A stretch of 45,807 nucleotides of DNA from positions 1 to 45,807 of the forward strand of contig JAGPCO010000056.1 in NCBI GenBank assembly GCA_018058095.1. The letters are read 5' to 3'. The notes under the pieces were generated by a model. It was not told the origin of the DNA and searched no databases. It saw only the letters and a list, made by a program, of their open reading frames with translations. Numbering within the stretch: position 1 is the first letter of the stretch; every line of letters starts with the position of its first letter. A program made the position numbers and the translations under genes. This DNA comes from Kofleriaceae bacterium. Its GTDB lineage: Bacteria; Myxococcota_A; Polyangia; Haliangiales; Haliangiaceae. Shown in pieces: positions 17,469 to 30,700 of this stretch.

Positions 17469-20399
17469 GTGCCCGCGGTGGTGTTCCTGCTCGACCCGTC
17501 GCAGCGCCTGCGCACCAGCGTGGTCGGCGCGGCGCCGCCCGGGCTGACCCTGGTGATCGGGACTCGCGCCGACGAGTGCCCGGCCGACGCCGCGGTGGTG
17601 CTGCTGGCGCCCGCCTCGGCCGGACACGTCGAGCTCCCGACCGGGCCGGCCCGGTGGATCGTCGGCAGCTCGGAGGCCGCGGCCAAGCTGGCCGGGGCCG
17701 CCGCCACCGCCGGCGCCGCCGGCGTCCTGCTGTCCCCGATCGCCGCGGCCACCCTGCCGGCGCTGTGCGCGAGCTCGGCCAGCTCGGCCACGGCCGACGT
17801 GGCGCGCGCCCGTGGCCTGGTCGCGCTGTCGCTGCTCGAGCACGAGGCGCGGGCCGCGACCCTGCGCCGGCTGGCCGATGCGTTCGCCGCCGACGACTGC
17901 GTGATGTGGTGGCGCGGGCCCGATGGCGTGACCTCCACCACCTCGAGCGCGGCCGAGGCCGACCCGGCCGCCACCAGCGAGCTGGCGCTGGCGGCGCGGG
18001 TCGCCGCCGCCGCCGCCGGCACGGTGTGGACCTCGGGTGAGCGACCGCGCGCGTGTATCGCCGAGCCGCTGCGCACCGACGGCACCGACGTGGCCGGGCT
18101 GCTCGCGGTGGTCGCCACCAGCGCGCGCGTGTTCGCGCCGGGCGAGCGGGCCGACCTCAAGGCCATCGCCAGCCGCATGTCGCGCGAGCTGTCGTGGCAG
18201 GCCTCGCAGGCCCGGCTGGTGTCCGACGCCGAGCAGGCCGGCGCAGGCCTGCACGACCCGCTCACCGCGTGTCTCACCCGCAGCGCGTTCGAGCAGGCGG
18301 TGGCGGCCGAGGTGGCGGCGGCGCGCCGGCGGGGCGAGTCCCTCACCATCGCCTTCCTCGACGTGGTCGACCTGCGCAACATCAACAGCGCGCACGGCCA
18401 CGCCGTGGGTGACCAGGTGCTGGCGGCCCTGGCCGGCCGCCTGCGCGCCACCCTGCGCGCCTACGACCGCATCAGCCGGTTCGGCGGCGACGAGTTCGCG
18501 GTGCTGCTGACCTCGACCGGCGCCGAGCAGGCGCGCGCGGTCATCCTCAAGGTCATCGCCGCCCTGACCGCCCCACCCCTCCTGCCCGGGCTGCCCGAGC
18601 TGCAGGTGCACATCCGCGGCACGGTGTCGGAGCTAGGCCCCGACGACGCCAGCGGGGAGCCGGTGTTCGCGCGCACCCTGGCCGCGCTACGCAACACGGT
18701 GGCCGGCGCGGTCCAGATCGTGTCGTCGAGCGGGAGCGCCGAGGGTATGGTCGAGCGCCCGCCGCTGGCGCCGGGGACCCTCATCGGCGGCACCTACCGC
18801 GTCATCCACGAGCTATCGGCCGGGGCCATGGGCGTGGTGTACCGGGCCGAGGACCTCGGCCTGGGCCGCCCGGTCGCGGTGAAGGTGCTGCGGTCGGACC
18901 TGGCGTCGGACTCCGCGCTGGTCACCAAGTTTCGGGCCGAGGCCGCGCTCCTGGCGTCGCTGCGGCACGACAACCTGGTCCAGATCTACGCGCTCGGCGA
19001 CCACCACGGCGACACCTTCTTCGCGATGGAGCTGGTCGAGGGCCAGGCCCTGTCGGAGGTGCTGCGCCGACACGGCGCCGACGGCAAGCCGTTCCCGACC
19101 GGCGCGGTCATGCAGATCGCGATGGAGATCGCGGAGGCGCTCGACACCATGCACCAGGTCGGCGTCATCCACCGGGACGTCAAGCCGGCCAACGTCCTGC
19201 TCGACCGCAACCGCGACCGCGCCGTGCTGGTCGACGTCGGCGTCGCCACCCGCGCCGGTGACCACCACGACGCCGCCGGCACCCCGGGCTACGCCGCGCC
19301 GGAGTCGTTCCTGGGCCAGTCCGACGCGCCCGAGGTCGACGTGTACGGCCTCGGCGCCACCGTCTACGCCATGCTGACCGGCGCGCCGCCGTTCGGCGCC
19401 GGCAACCTCAAGCAGGTCATCCACCGCCAGCTGCACGAGCCGCTGCTGCCGGCGTCGAGCCGCCGGCACGACCTGGCCGGCGCCGTCGACACCGTGCTGG
19501 CCAAGGCGCTCGACCCGGCCCCGAAGAAGCGATGGAGCAGCGCGGTCGCCTTCGCGGTCGCGCTCAGCCGCGCGCTCGAGCGCACGCCGACCGCGAGCCG
19601 GCCGCCCGGGGTCCGCACCACCACGCCGATCACCGGGCCCGGCAGCACCAGCACGGCCATCGCCATCGACGAGCGCGCGGCGCTCGACGCCGCCGTCGAC
19701 GGGCAGGAGGCGCTCGACGCCGCGCTGGCTGGCCGGCCCGGTCGTGGCCACCCGACCTCGGCCCCGCCCAGCCCCGGCCTGTCGGCCGAGCAGCTGCTCG
19801 ACTCCACCGCCAGCCTGACCCGCGGCGCGCCGCGCTCGACCCCGTCGGCGGCGGCCGGCCGGGTCCGCGCCGCCCACCTGCGAGTGGCGGCCAAGGTCAT
19901 CGCCCACGCCCACGGCGAACACGCGCTGCGCGCGCTGTGCACCAGCAACCCGCGCCTGGGGAGCGCGCTGGCGCCGACGGTGTCGCCGCTGGCCTGGCTG
20001 CCGCTCGAGGTCCTGTGCGAGCTGCTGACCTGGGCCGAGCAGCGCACGCCCGAGCGCGGCCTGCCACGCTCGATCGGGCGCAGCACCATCGCCGCCACCT
20101 TCGCCCGCATGTTCGGCGCCAACCCGAGCGCGCTGCCCATCGCCACCGTGCTGCGGGCGGCCCCGACCTTCTGGCGCCGCTACCACGACTGGAGCGAGAT
20201 GGCGATCGCCGTCCACGACGACGGCGCCGAGTTCGACCTCAGCACGGTCCCGCCGACCCCGCTGCTGTGTGACCTCATCAGCGGCGAGCTGGAGCGGGTG
20301 TGCGAGCTGGCCGGCGCCAAGCACCTGCGGCTGGACCACGCCCACTGCGCCGCCGCCGGGGCCGCGCCGCACTGCCAGTTCGTCGTGCGCTGGGGCTGA
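17469..20399 (+). CDS. GGDEF diguanylate cyclase fused to a Ser/Thr protein kinase
   Basis: 976 aa from the GTG at 17469. Order: a receiver-like region (1-105) without an obvious phospho-acceptor; a GAF-like region (about 115-250); GGDEF domain (about 262-430) with intact GGDEF at 339-343 and an I-site RAYD at 330-333, five residues before it; protein kinase domain (about 437-710); a low-complexity linker; and a C-terminal domain (about 810-976) resembling DUF2378/TIGR02265. The kinase has glycine loop GAMGVV, Lys472, HRD (568-570), DVG in place of DFG (Asp589) and APE (610-612), so it is probably active. The protein would make or sense cyclic di-GMP and phosphorylate targets. The start is uncertain: TATCAT lies 9 nt upstream and no ribosome binding site is visible. 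A GTG at 17391 is inside the repeat element and unlikely. It lies between pgk and tpiA. Confidence 0.85.
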   Translation: MPAVVFLLDPSQRLRTSVVGAAPPGLTLVIGTRADECPADAAVVLLAPASAGHVELPTGPARWIVGSSEAAAKLAGAAATAGAAGVLLSPIAAATLPALCASSASSATADVARARGLVALSLLEHEARAATLRRLADAFAADDCVMWWRGPDGVTSTTSSAAEADPAATSELALAARVAAAAAGTVWTSGERPRACIAEPLRTDGTDVAGLLAVVATSARVFAPGERADLKAIASRMSRELSWQASQARLVSDAEQAGAGLHDPLTACLTRSAFEQAVAAEVAAARRRGESLTIAFLDVVDLRNINSAHGHAVGDQVLAALAGRLRATLRAYDRISRFGGDEFAVLLTSTGAEQARAVILKVIAALTAPPLLPGLPELQVHIRGTVSELGPDDASGEPVFARTLAALRNTVAGAVQIVSSSGSAEGMVERPPLAPGTLIGGTYRVIHELSAGAMGVVYRAEDLGLGRPVAVKVLRSDLASDSALVTKFRAEAALLASLRHDNLVQIYALGDHHGDTFFAMELVEGQALSEVLRRHGADGKPFPTGAVMQIAMEIAEALDTMHQVGVIHRDVKPANVLLDRNRDRAVLVDVGVATRAGDHHDAAGTPGYAAPESFLGQSDAPEVDVYGLGATVYAMLTGAPPFGAGNLKQVIHRQLHEPLLPASSRRHDLAGAVDTVLAKALDPAPKKRWSSAVAFAVALSRALERTPTASRPPGVRTTTPITGPGSTSTAIAIDERAALDAAVDGQEALDAALAGRPGRGHPTSAPPSPGLSAEQLLDSTASLTRGAPRSTPSAAAGRVRAAHLRVAAKVIAHAHGEHALRALCTSNPRLGSALAPTVSPLAWLPLEVLCELLTWAEQRTPERGLPRSIGRSTIAATFARMFGANPSALPIATVLRAAPTFWRRYHDWSEMAIAVHDDGAEFDLSTVPPTPLLCDLISGELERVCELAGAKHLRLDHAHCAAAGAAPHCQFVVRWG

Positions 20400-20451
20400 G
20401 CGCCGGGAGCCGAGGTCCTCGGCGCCCTCGCTCCTGTGATAAACCACGCCG

Positions 20452-21215
<764 letters not shown>

Positions 21216-21219
<4 letters not shown>

Positions 21220-21334
21220 CAGGATGCTGAAGAAGCATCCTGCTAGGCATTTTCGATCTCGCAGCCTGCTGAAAAACACGGAGCCCGTCCCGTCGGCAGG
21301 AGCCGCCGGCACGGGTTTTTCAGCAGCCTGCTAA
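21216..21334 (-). mobile_element. MITE-like dual-hairpin element, copy B
   Basis: 119 bp, opposite orientation to A and D. The CTAG end at 21216-21219 contains the tpiA stop; the other end has decayed to CTAA. The terminal stem reads GCAGGATGC / GCATCCTGC, where the other copies have GCAGGCTGC / GCAGCCTGC: both arms changed, keeping the pairing. It lies just before the secG promoter. Confidence 0.85.
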
Positions 21335-21451
21335 GGCCTGTCCCTGTTCAGGGCCAGCCTCTATCCACCGTACTTCGTCCGCCACCCTGCCCGACCCGGC
21401 AGGATCGGCGCTTTCTTTGCGCTTTCGAGGACTTATCACGCGTGACCACGC

Positions 21452-21480
21452 TTGCGCCGAATCGGGCCATGGGCTAGAAC
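21452..21480 (+). promoter_or_regulatory. Promoter of secG-dapF, likely leaderless
   Basis: TTGCGC (21452-21457), 17 bp, TAGAAC (21475-21480), then 9 nt to the ATG at 21490. There is no ribosome binding site between them. Confidence 0.5.
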
Positions 21481-21489
21481 CCGTCCCCT

Positions 21490-22130
21490 ATGTCGACGCT
21501 GGTGACCATCATCCACGTCATCGTCTGCCTGTTCCTGATGCTCACCGTCCTCCTCCAGTCCGGCAAGGGCGGCGGCATGGGCGGCGCGTTTGGTGGTGGT
21601 GGCGGTGGCTCCGTGTTCGGTGGCGCTGGTGGATCGCCGTTCCTCAAGAAGCTGACCGCCGGCGCGGCCACGGTCTTCATGTTGACCTCGATGACGCTGG
21701 CCTTCTTCGCCGCCGACAACGCCGGCGACGCGCTCGAGCGGATCGACCGCGAGGAGCAGGAGAAGGCCAAGCAGAAGGAGGAGGCCCGCAAGAAGGCGCT
21801 CGAGGCCGCCGGCGCCGGATCCGGCTCGGCCGACCTGCTCACCCCCGACCAGCCGCCGGTGATGGACGACGGCGACCGCGAGGACGACCCGGGCGTCGGC
21901 AGCGCCGATCCGGGCGCGGGCAGCGCCGATCCGGGCGCCGGCTCGGGCCTGACGCCCGAGGTCCCGGCCGAGGTGCCGACGCCGACCACGCCGACCCCGC
22001 CGACCACGACGCCGCCGGCCACGACCCCGCCGGCCACGCCGCCACCGGCCACGACCCCGCCGGCCACGACCCCGCCGGCCACGACCACGCCGACGCCGAC
22101 CACGCCGACGCCCGCGCCCACCACGCCGTG

Positions 22131-22131
<1 letters not shown>
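21490..22131 (+). CDS. secG: Preprotein translocase subunit SecG with long Pro/Thr-rich tail
   Basis: 213 aa. Residues 1-80 are a normal SecG: membrane helix 3-21, the loop 'LLQSGKGGGMGGAFGGGGGGSVFGG', and a second helix (about 56-75). SecG supports the SecYE channel in protein export. Family members are usually 70-130 aa; here a charged coiled segment (80-110) leads into about 100 residues made of 'GSADPGAGSADPGAG' and then 'TTPPATTPPAT' repeats. The tail is probably disordered and cytoplasmic or periplasmic depending on topology. Its TGA overlaps the dapF ATG by one base (TGATG), so the pair is coupled. Confidence 0.88.
21975..22128 (+). repeat. Low-complexity repeats coding the SecG tail
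   Basis: Imperfect 15-bp units of the type CCGGCCACGACCCCG encode 'PATTP'. The units are nearly identical at the DNA level, so copy number is probably variable. Confidence 0.75.
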
Positions 22132-23023
<892 letters not shown>

Positions 23024-23027
<4 letters not shown>

Positions 23028-23141
23028 CAGGCTGCTGAACAAGCAGCCTGCTAGTCGTTTTCGATCTCGAAGGCTGCGGAGCACCCAACGCCCGTCCCGT
23101 CGGCAGGAGCCGCCGGCACGGGTTCATCAGCAGCCTGCCAG
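23024..23141 (-). mobile_element. MITE-like dual-hairpin element, copy C
   Basis: 118 bp, same orientation as B. The CTAG end (23024-23027) provides the dapF stop codon; the far end has decayed to CCAG and the inner TTTTCAGC arm is degraded. The terminal 13-bp stem is perfect, with its loop changed. It fills the gap between two convergent genes. Confidence 0.85.
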
Positions 23142-23163
23142 GACCTCCCTCGCCGCGGCGCGC

Positions 23164-25374
<2,211 letters not shown>

Positions 25375-25454
25375 CGGCCCCGGTATAACACCGCCGGTCG
25401 GCCGCCGCTGCGGCTGGCGCGCCGGGCTACCTCATCGAAACTCGCAGGGACGCT

Positions 25455-25572
25455 CTAGCAGGCTGCTGAAAAACCTGTGCCAGCGGCTCCTGCCGACGGG
25501 ACGGGCTCCGTGTTTTCAGCAGGCTGCGAGATCGAAAATGACTAGCGGGCTGCTTCTTCAGCAGCCTGCTAG
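25455..25572 (+). mobile_element. MITE-like dual-hairpin element, copy D (most intact)
   Basis: 118 bp with identical 16-bp terminal inverted repeats, CTAGCAGGCTGCTGAA at the left and its complement at the right, each ending in CTAG. The inner stem CTGCTGAAAA / TTTTCAGCAG is 10 bp. It lies between two minus-strand genes: 18 bp beyond the stop of the secreted protein gene and 80 bp upstream of the GT51 start. No stop codon is involved here. Confidence 0.9.
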
Positions 25573-25589
25573 GGCGGGCCCTGGCCGGA

Positions 25590-26123
25590 CTACAGCTTGC
25601 AGCTGATGGCCAGGACGTGGCCCTCGTTGCTCGGCAACGACCGCCCGAAAAGCACGAAGTCCCCGCTGTCGACCGCGACCTTGGTGTCGAGCACCCGCTT
25701 GCCGGTCTGGTCGTCGAGGGTCACCGACAGCGCCAGGCGCGCCTTCTTGCTGCCGCTGCGCTGGACGTCGCGGAAAAGGATGGTGGCGGCCCCGTTCGAC
25801 AGCTTGACCTGCTCGCTGCGCAGGCGGCCCAGCGTGCGTGCGTTCTGGGTCAGGAGCCGGAAGGTGTTCCACGACGAGAACGGCGGCTTCTTGAGCTTCT
25901 TCTCCAGGCGCTTGAGCTCGGGCGGGACGGCCGGGCTGGCGCTCGAGGCGGCGTGGATCTCCAGGAACTCGCAGCTGGCGCTGTCCTCGGCCGCGGCCGG
26001 GCGGGCCAGCCCGAGCAGGCCAAGCGCGACCACGGCGACCAGCAGGCCCATGCCGGGGCGGCGCCCGACCCGGCAGGAGGTCGGCGGCGAACTACGCGAT
26101 GGATGGCTCGGGCGCAGGCTCAT
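25590..26123 (-). CDS. Secreted hypothetical protein in ECF sigma operon
   Basis: 177 aa. ATG at 26123 with GGAGGG 4 nt upstream. A signal peptide ends near 'RPAAAED' (about residue 38). The mature part starts 'SCEFLEIHAASS', continues with 'LKRLEKKLKKPPFSSWNTFRLL', and then a beta-rich half ends in 'GHVLAISCKL'. The two Cys, near each end, may form a disulfide. The 'KKPPFSSWNTF' block looks conserved, but I know no function for it. Its start overlaps the anti-sigma stop as ATGA, so it is co-translated with the anti-sigma gene. A role as a stress-signal partner or regulon member is inference. Confidence 0.75.
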   Translation of the reverse strand: MSLRPSHPSRSSPPTSCRVGRRPGMGLLVAVVALGLLGLARPAAAEDSASCEFLEIHAASSASPAVPPELKRLEKKLKKPPFSSWNTFRLLTQNARTLGRLRSEQVKLSNGAATILFRDVQRSGSKKARLALSVTLDDQTGKRVLDTKVAVDSGDFVLFGRSLPSNEGHVLAISCKL

Positions 26124-26791
26124 AGTCCCTCCACTGTATCCTCGGGCGTCACCCAGATCACGGCGGTCTCGCCGTCCTCGTCCTCGATCGTCATGACCGT
26201 ACCGGTGCCTTCGGCGACGTCGAGCGACTCGATCTCGGGCGCGCTCGGCTGCAGCACCGGCTGGGCCACGATGGGACCAGCGCCCGGCCCAGGGCCAGGG
26301 CCGACCCCGCGGCCCGCGAGCTCGGTCCCGGCGACGGGGCCGGGCCCGACCGGCGGGACCTCCTCGCCGGCGCGCAGCACCAGCGCGAGCGCGGCGACCG
26401 CACCGGCCGAGACCGCGCCGGTCAGGATGTGCCCGCGGGTGCGCTCGAACCAGCGCCCGAGGCGAGCCAGGAGGCCCGCGGGCGCCGGCTCGGCGCTGGC
26501 GGCGCGGGTCACCACCGGCGTCGGCGCCGCGGCGGCCTTGCGGTCGAGCTCGATCCGCTTCTCCACCTCGCGCCACATCGCGTCGAGGCGCGGCTCGGCG
26601 GCGTCGGCCGCCAGCTCGAGGTGGCCCCGCACCAGCTCGGACAGCTCGCCCAGCGCCGCGCGCTTGCCGGCCAGCGCCGGATCACCGGCCAGCGCGACCT
26701 CGAGCTCGCGCCGGCGCAGGCCGTCGTCCGCCGGGTCGAGCTCGTCGTCGTGCAGGCGCATCAGGTCGAAGTCACGGTCGGCGTCAGCCAT
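26120..26791 (-). CDS. Membrane anti-sigma factor-like protein
   Basis: 223 aa. The cytoplasmic N-terminal half (1-110) begins with '[13 protein letters not shown]', like the anti-sigma helical bundle, but lacks the zinc-binding HxxxCxxC of ZAS proteins. One membrane helix (about 119-141) is followed by a Gly/Pro-rich periplasmic part and an acidic end. It is adjacent to an ECF sigma gene with an 8-bp overlap, which is the main reason for the assignment. A GAGGAG box precedes the start. It probably holds the sigma factor at the membrane until a periplasmic signal releases it. Confidence 0.75.
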   Translation of the reverse strand: MADADRDFDLMRLHDDELDPADDGLRRRELEVALAGDPALAGKRAALGELSELVRGHLELAADAAEPRLDAMWREVEKRIELDRKAAAAPTPVVTRAASAEPAPAGLLARLGRWFERTRGHILTGAVSAGAVAALALVLRAGEEVPPVGPGPVAGTELAGRGVGPGPGPGAGPIVAQPVLQPSAPEIESLDVAEGTGTVMTIEDEDGETAVIWVTPEDTVEGL

Positions 26792-27503
26792 CGGAGGTCT
26801 CCTCGCCGCCGGCCGCGGGCGCGTCGAGCCCGAGCTCGGCCAGCAGCTCGGGCGACGGATGCTCGATCAGATCGATGAGGCGCCGCTGCATGTTGCGACG
26901 GGCGTGGAACAGGCGCGACATGATCGTGCCCTTGGAGCAGCCCATCACCTGGGCCATCTCCTCGTACGACAGACCGTCCAGCTCGCGCATGACCAGCACC
27001 GCGCGGTGGTTGTCCGACAGCTCGGCCAGGGCCTGGTCGAGGCGGTGCCGGATCTCCTTGTCCTGCAGCGCGCGCCCCGGGTGTCCACGCAGGATGCGGG
27101 GCAGCAGGGCGTCACCGGCCGGGTTGACCTCGCCGTCACCCGAGCCGTCGCCGACCTGGGCGTCGGTCAGCTCGACCGGGCGGGCCCGGCGTTGCTTGCG
27201 CAGCTGGTCGATGGCGAGGTTCATGACGATCCGGTACAGCCAGGTGTAGAAGCTCGAGGTGCCCTCGAACTTGTCGAGGTAGCGATGGGCCTTGATGAAG
27301 GCGTCCTGGACGATGTCGAGCGCGTCGTCCTGGTTGTGGACGACGCCGTAGGCCAGGGCGTAGGCGCGGCGGTGGTAGCGCTGGAACAGGGTCCTGAACG
27401 CATCGGCGTCGCCGCCACGCGCGGCGTCGACGAGCTCCCGATCATCCACTGCGTCCCGGAGGTCATGCCGTTTGATCGACGCCTCCTGGGCCCGCTTATT
27501 CAC
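26784..27503 (-). CDS. ECF-family RNA polymerase sigma factor
   Basis: 239 aa. Region 2 covers about 27-100: '[39 protein letters not shown]' and '[22 protein letters not shown]'. Region 4 covers about 155-212: '[42 protein letters not shown]', including the helix-turn-helix. The linker between them is Gly/Asp-rich. There is no region 1 or 3. It heads an operon with a membrane anti-sigma protein and a secreted protein. The GTG start at 27503 has TATAAC 8 nt upstream and no ribosome binding site. I see no ECF-type -35 (GGAAC), so autoregulation is not evident. Confidence 0.9.
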   Translation of the reverse strand: MNKRAQEASIKRHDLRDAVDDRELVDAARGGDADAFRTLFQRYHRRAYALAYGVVHNQDDALDIVQDAFIKAHRYLDKFEGTSSFYTWLYRIVMNLAIDQLRKQRRARPVELTDAQVGDGSGDGEVNPAGDALLPRILRGHPGRALQDKEIRHRLDQALAELSDNHRAVLVMRELDGLSYEEMAQVMGCSKGTIMSRLFHARRNMQRRLIDLIEHPSPELLAELGLDAPAAGGEETSDG

Positions 27504-27716
27504 GCCCGGGGGTTATAACACCGGATGAACGCCCGGGATCTAGCCGGCCGGCCCCGACCCGCAGCCACGGCCAGGCCCGGCGCCGGTGTGGCCCCGGCAT
27601 GTCGCCGGAACGATTGACCCGGGCAACGACGGGGCCGCGGTCTGGCCGCGCGGACGTCGCCGCGGTGGTGGGGCGAGCGCCCACCACCTGCTATCCTCGG
27701 CCGCGAGCCTTCCGCC
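27504..27716. other. Divergent spacer between the sigma operon and the DUF4175 gene
   Basis: 213 bp. On the minus strand, TATAAC (27517-27512) lies 8 nt before the sigma gene. On the plus strand, TATCCT (27692-27697) lies 19 nt before the DUF4175 gene. Neither has a clear -35. No gene is seen. Confidence 0.5.
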
Positions 27717-30700
27717 GTGGATGACGCCCCCCTCGCCCCTCCTGCGCCACCGGCCGCGCCGGCCGCCGCGCCGGCCGCGAGCGCGGTCGCGTCGTCGTCC
27801 GCGGTGAGCACCTTCCTGGCCGCGGTGCGCCGCCGCCTGCTCCGCCTCGATGGGGTCCGCGCCGCGCTGTACGCGCTGACCGGCGTGCTGGTGGTGGTGC
27901 TGCTGGCGCCGATCGTCGCCGCCAGCGTGGTCCACTCGGCGGCCGGCGCACGTGCGGTGTCGGGAGTGTTCGCGCTCATCGCCGCGCTGGCGCTGGTCGC
28001 GGGCGCGGTGGTCGGCCTGATCGTGCCGCGGCGGCGTTTCGGCGCGGACGCCGAGGTGGCGCGATGGATCGGCGCGCGCGCGCCGGCGCTGCGTTCGGAT
28101 CTGCTTTCCTGCGTCGAGCTGGCCGCAGCGCCGGGCGGGCCGGGGCGGCCGTCGCCAGCGCTGGTGGCCGCGCTGCAAGGCCAGACCGAGCGGCGGCTGG
28201 CCGACGTCGCGGTCGATCGCCTGGTCTCGTCGAGCCCGACCCGCGTCGCCGCCAGCTGCCTGCTGCTCGCGCTGGCCGGCAACGGCCTGGCCGTGGTCGC
28301 GGCGCCGGCCACGCTGCGCGCCGGCTGGGCCGCGCTGATCGCGCCGCCGACCACCACCACCGAGGGCGCGACCCGCTCGGCGCTGCCGCTGGTCGGCGAC
28401 GTCGAGCTGACCCTGACCTTCCCGCGTTACGTCGGGCGTCCGCCCCAGGTCCTGTCGTCGTCGTCGGGTGACCTGCGCGCGCTGCCGGGCACCGAGGTCG
28501 CCATCCGGACCCGGGCGCTCGGCCCGGTCGCCCGGGCCACCGTGTTGCTCGAGTGGACCGGCGCCAGCCCGCCGCAGCGGCTCGAGATGATCGCCGACGG
28601 CGCCGAGCTGCGCGCGCGCTGGACGGTGACCGAGGCCGGGCGCTACCGGATCCGCATCGACCAGCCGGACGGACGGGCGCTGATCGAGGCGACCCCGCGC
28701 CAGATCGAGCTCGAGGTCGATCAGGCGCCGACGGTCCAGCTGCTGGCGCCGGCCGACGATCTCGACGTGACCAACCTGCGCCGGATCGAGCTGGCCTACG
28801 TGCTCGAGGATGACCACCAGCTCGGCCAGGCCGAGCTGGTGTGGCAGGCCGGGGCCGAGACCGGCCGCAAGGCCATCCCGCTGGCCACCGGTGAGCAGCC
28901 GGTCGGCCGGACCGCCCAGGGCAAGCTGCTGTGGGACATGGCCGAGCTGCCGCTGCCACCTGGCGCCCGCCTGCGCTACTGGCTCGAGGCGCGCGACACC
29001 GACGACGTGGTCGGGCCCAACCTGGGCCGGTCGCGTGAGTTCACCCTGCGGGTGTGGAGCCCGCGCGAGCGCCACGAGCAGAACCTGGCGCGCCTGGCCG
29101 AGCTGAGCGAGAAGCTGCTGCGCCAGCTCGGCGGTCGCTTGCCCGGGCCGGGTGACGACGCGACCGCCCGGGCTGGCCTCGGCGCCGACGCCCAGCAGCT
29201 GGTGGTCGAGCTCGGCACCCAGGCCTCGGCGTTCGCCGACGACACGCTGGCCGACCCCAAGCTGGCCAAGGCGCTGACCGAGATGCGCGACCGGCTCGAC
29301 AAGGCGAGCGCGGCCGAGGCCAAGCTGCTCGACAAGGTCGACGGCAGCCGCGGCCCGGTCCGCGGCCTGAGCGCGCGCATGGCCGGCAGCGACGCGCGGA
29401 TCGTGGTCGAGCTCGAGGACGACGTGCTGGCGCTGGCCGACTGGCTCGAGCGCGAGCGGCTCGAGGGTGTGCTCGACATCGCCGACGAGGTCGCCGGCCA
29501 CCGCAAGCGGCTGGCCGAGCTGCTCGACCAGCTGGCCAAGACCGGCGACCCGCGCCTCAAGGAAGAGATCAAGCGCGAGCTGGCGGCGATCGAGCGCGGC
29601 CTGGCCGACCTCGGCAACCGGGGCGGCGGCCTGTCCGAGGACGTGGTCGACCGCTTCGTCCACGACGACGCGCTGGCCAAGGCGCAGCAGCAGGACTGCT
29701 TCGGCGAGGTGCGCGCCCTGGTCGAGGCCGGCCGCCTGCCCGAGGCCCAGGCCAAGCTGGCCGAGTGCGGGCGCGAGCTCGACGCCGCCACCGGATCGCT
29801 CGAGAACGCCCTGGGTGGCCTGCGCGGCGAGCGCTTCGCCGACGAGCAACGCGCGCTCGACCAGATGCTCGACGAGCTGGCCGACCTGAGCAAGGATCAG
29901 GACGACGTCGCCGCCGAGGCCGACCAGCTGTTCGATCGCTACGCCGAGAAGGCCGACGACCTGGCCCGCGCCAACGGCCGCGACGCCCGGCGCCGGACCA
30001 GCGGCCTGATCGAGCGCCTGCGCCAGCGCCTGGGCGACGTGCCCGAGGCCGGCCTGACCCCGTTCGCCGACGAGGAGCTCGACATCGTGCGGCGCCGCGT
30101 CGACGACGTCGAGCGGATGATCGGCGACGGCGACCTGGCCGAGGCGGCGGCGATGGCGCGCCAGGCCCGGACCAGCCTCGACACCATCGCCGGCGAGCTC
30201 GACGCCGCGCTCGACGACGAGCCTGGCTCGAAGTTCGCCGGTCCGACCCGTGACGCGCTCGACGCGGTGCGCCGGGCTCCGCCGCTGGCCGACGAGCTGA
30301 TCGACGAGCTCGACAAGCTGGCGCCGTCGCCCGAGCAGATCCTGAGCGGGGCCGAGCGGGCCATGCTCGAGCGGCTGCGCCGGCGCCAGGCCATGCTGGG
30401 CGAGCGGGCCAAGAAGCTGGCGGAGAAGGCGACCCAGCAGGGCGACCAGCTGCCCGGCACCGCCGGCCCCGAGCTGGCCGGGCGCCTGCAGTCGGCGCAG
30501 GGCCGCATGTCGGCGGCGCAGGACCACATGCGGCGCAACGACCCGGGCGGGGCCCGGCAGGACGCGCGCGCCGCCGCCGAGCTGCTCGGCAAGGCGCGCG
30601 ACGAGGCCAAGGGCGCGGCCCGGCAGCAGCAGCGCATGCAGGCCGGCCAGGACGACCCGGTCCGCATCCCGGGCGCCGACGAGTACCGCGCGCCCGAGAA

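Noticed and set aside
18764-19600. Kinase domain as a pseudokinase because of DVG
   Set aside because: The beta-3 Lys, HRD, metal-binding Asp and APE are all present, so loss of activity is not implied.
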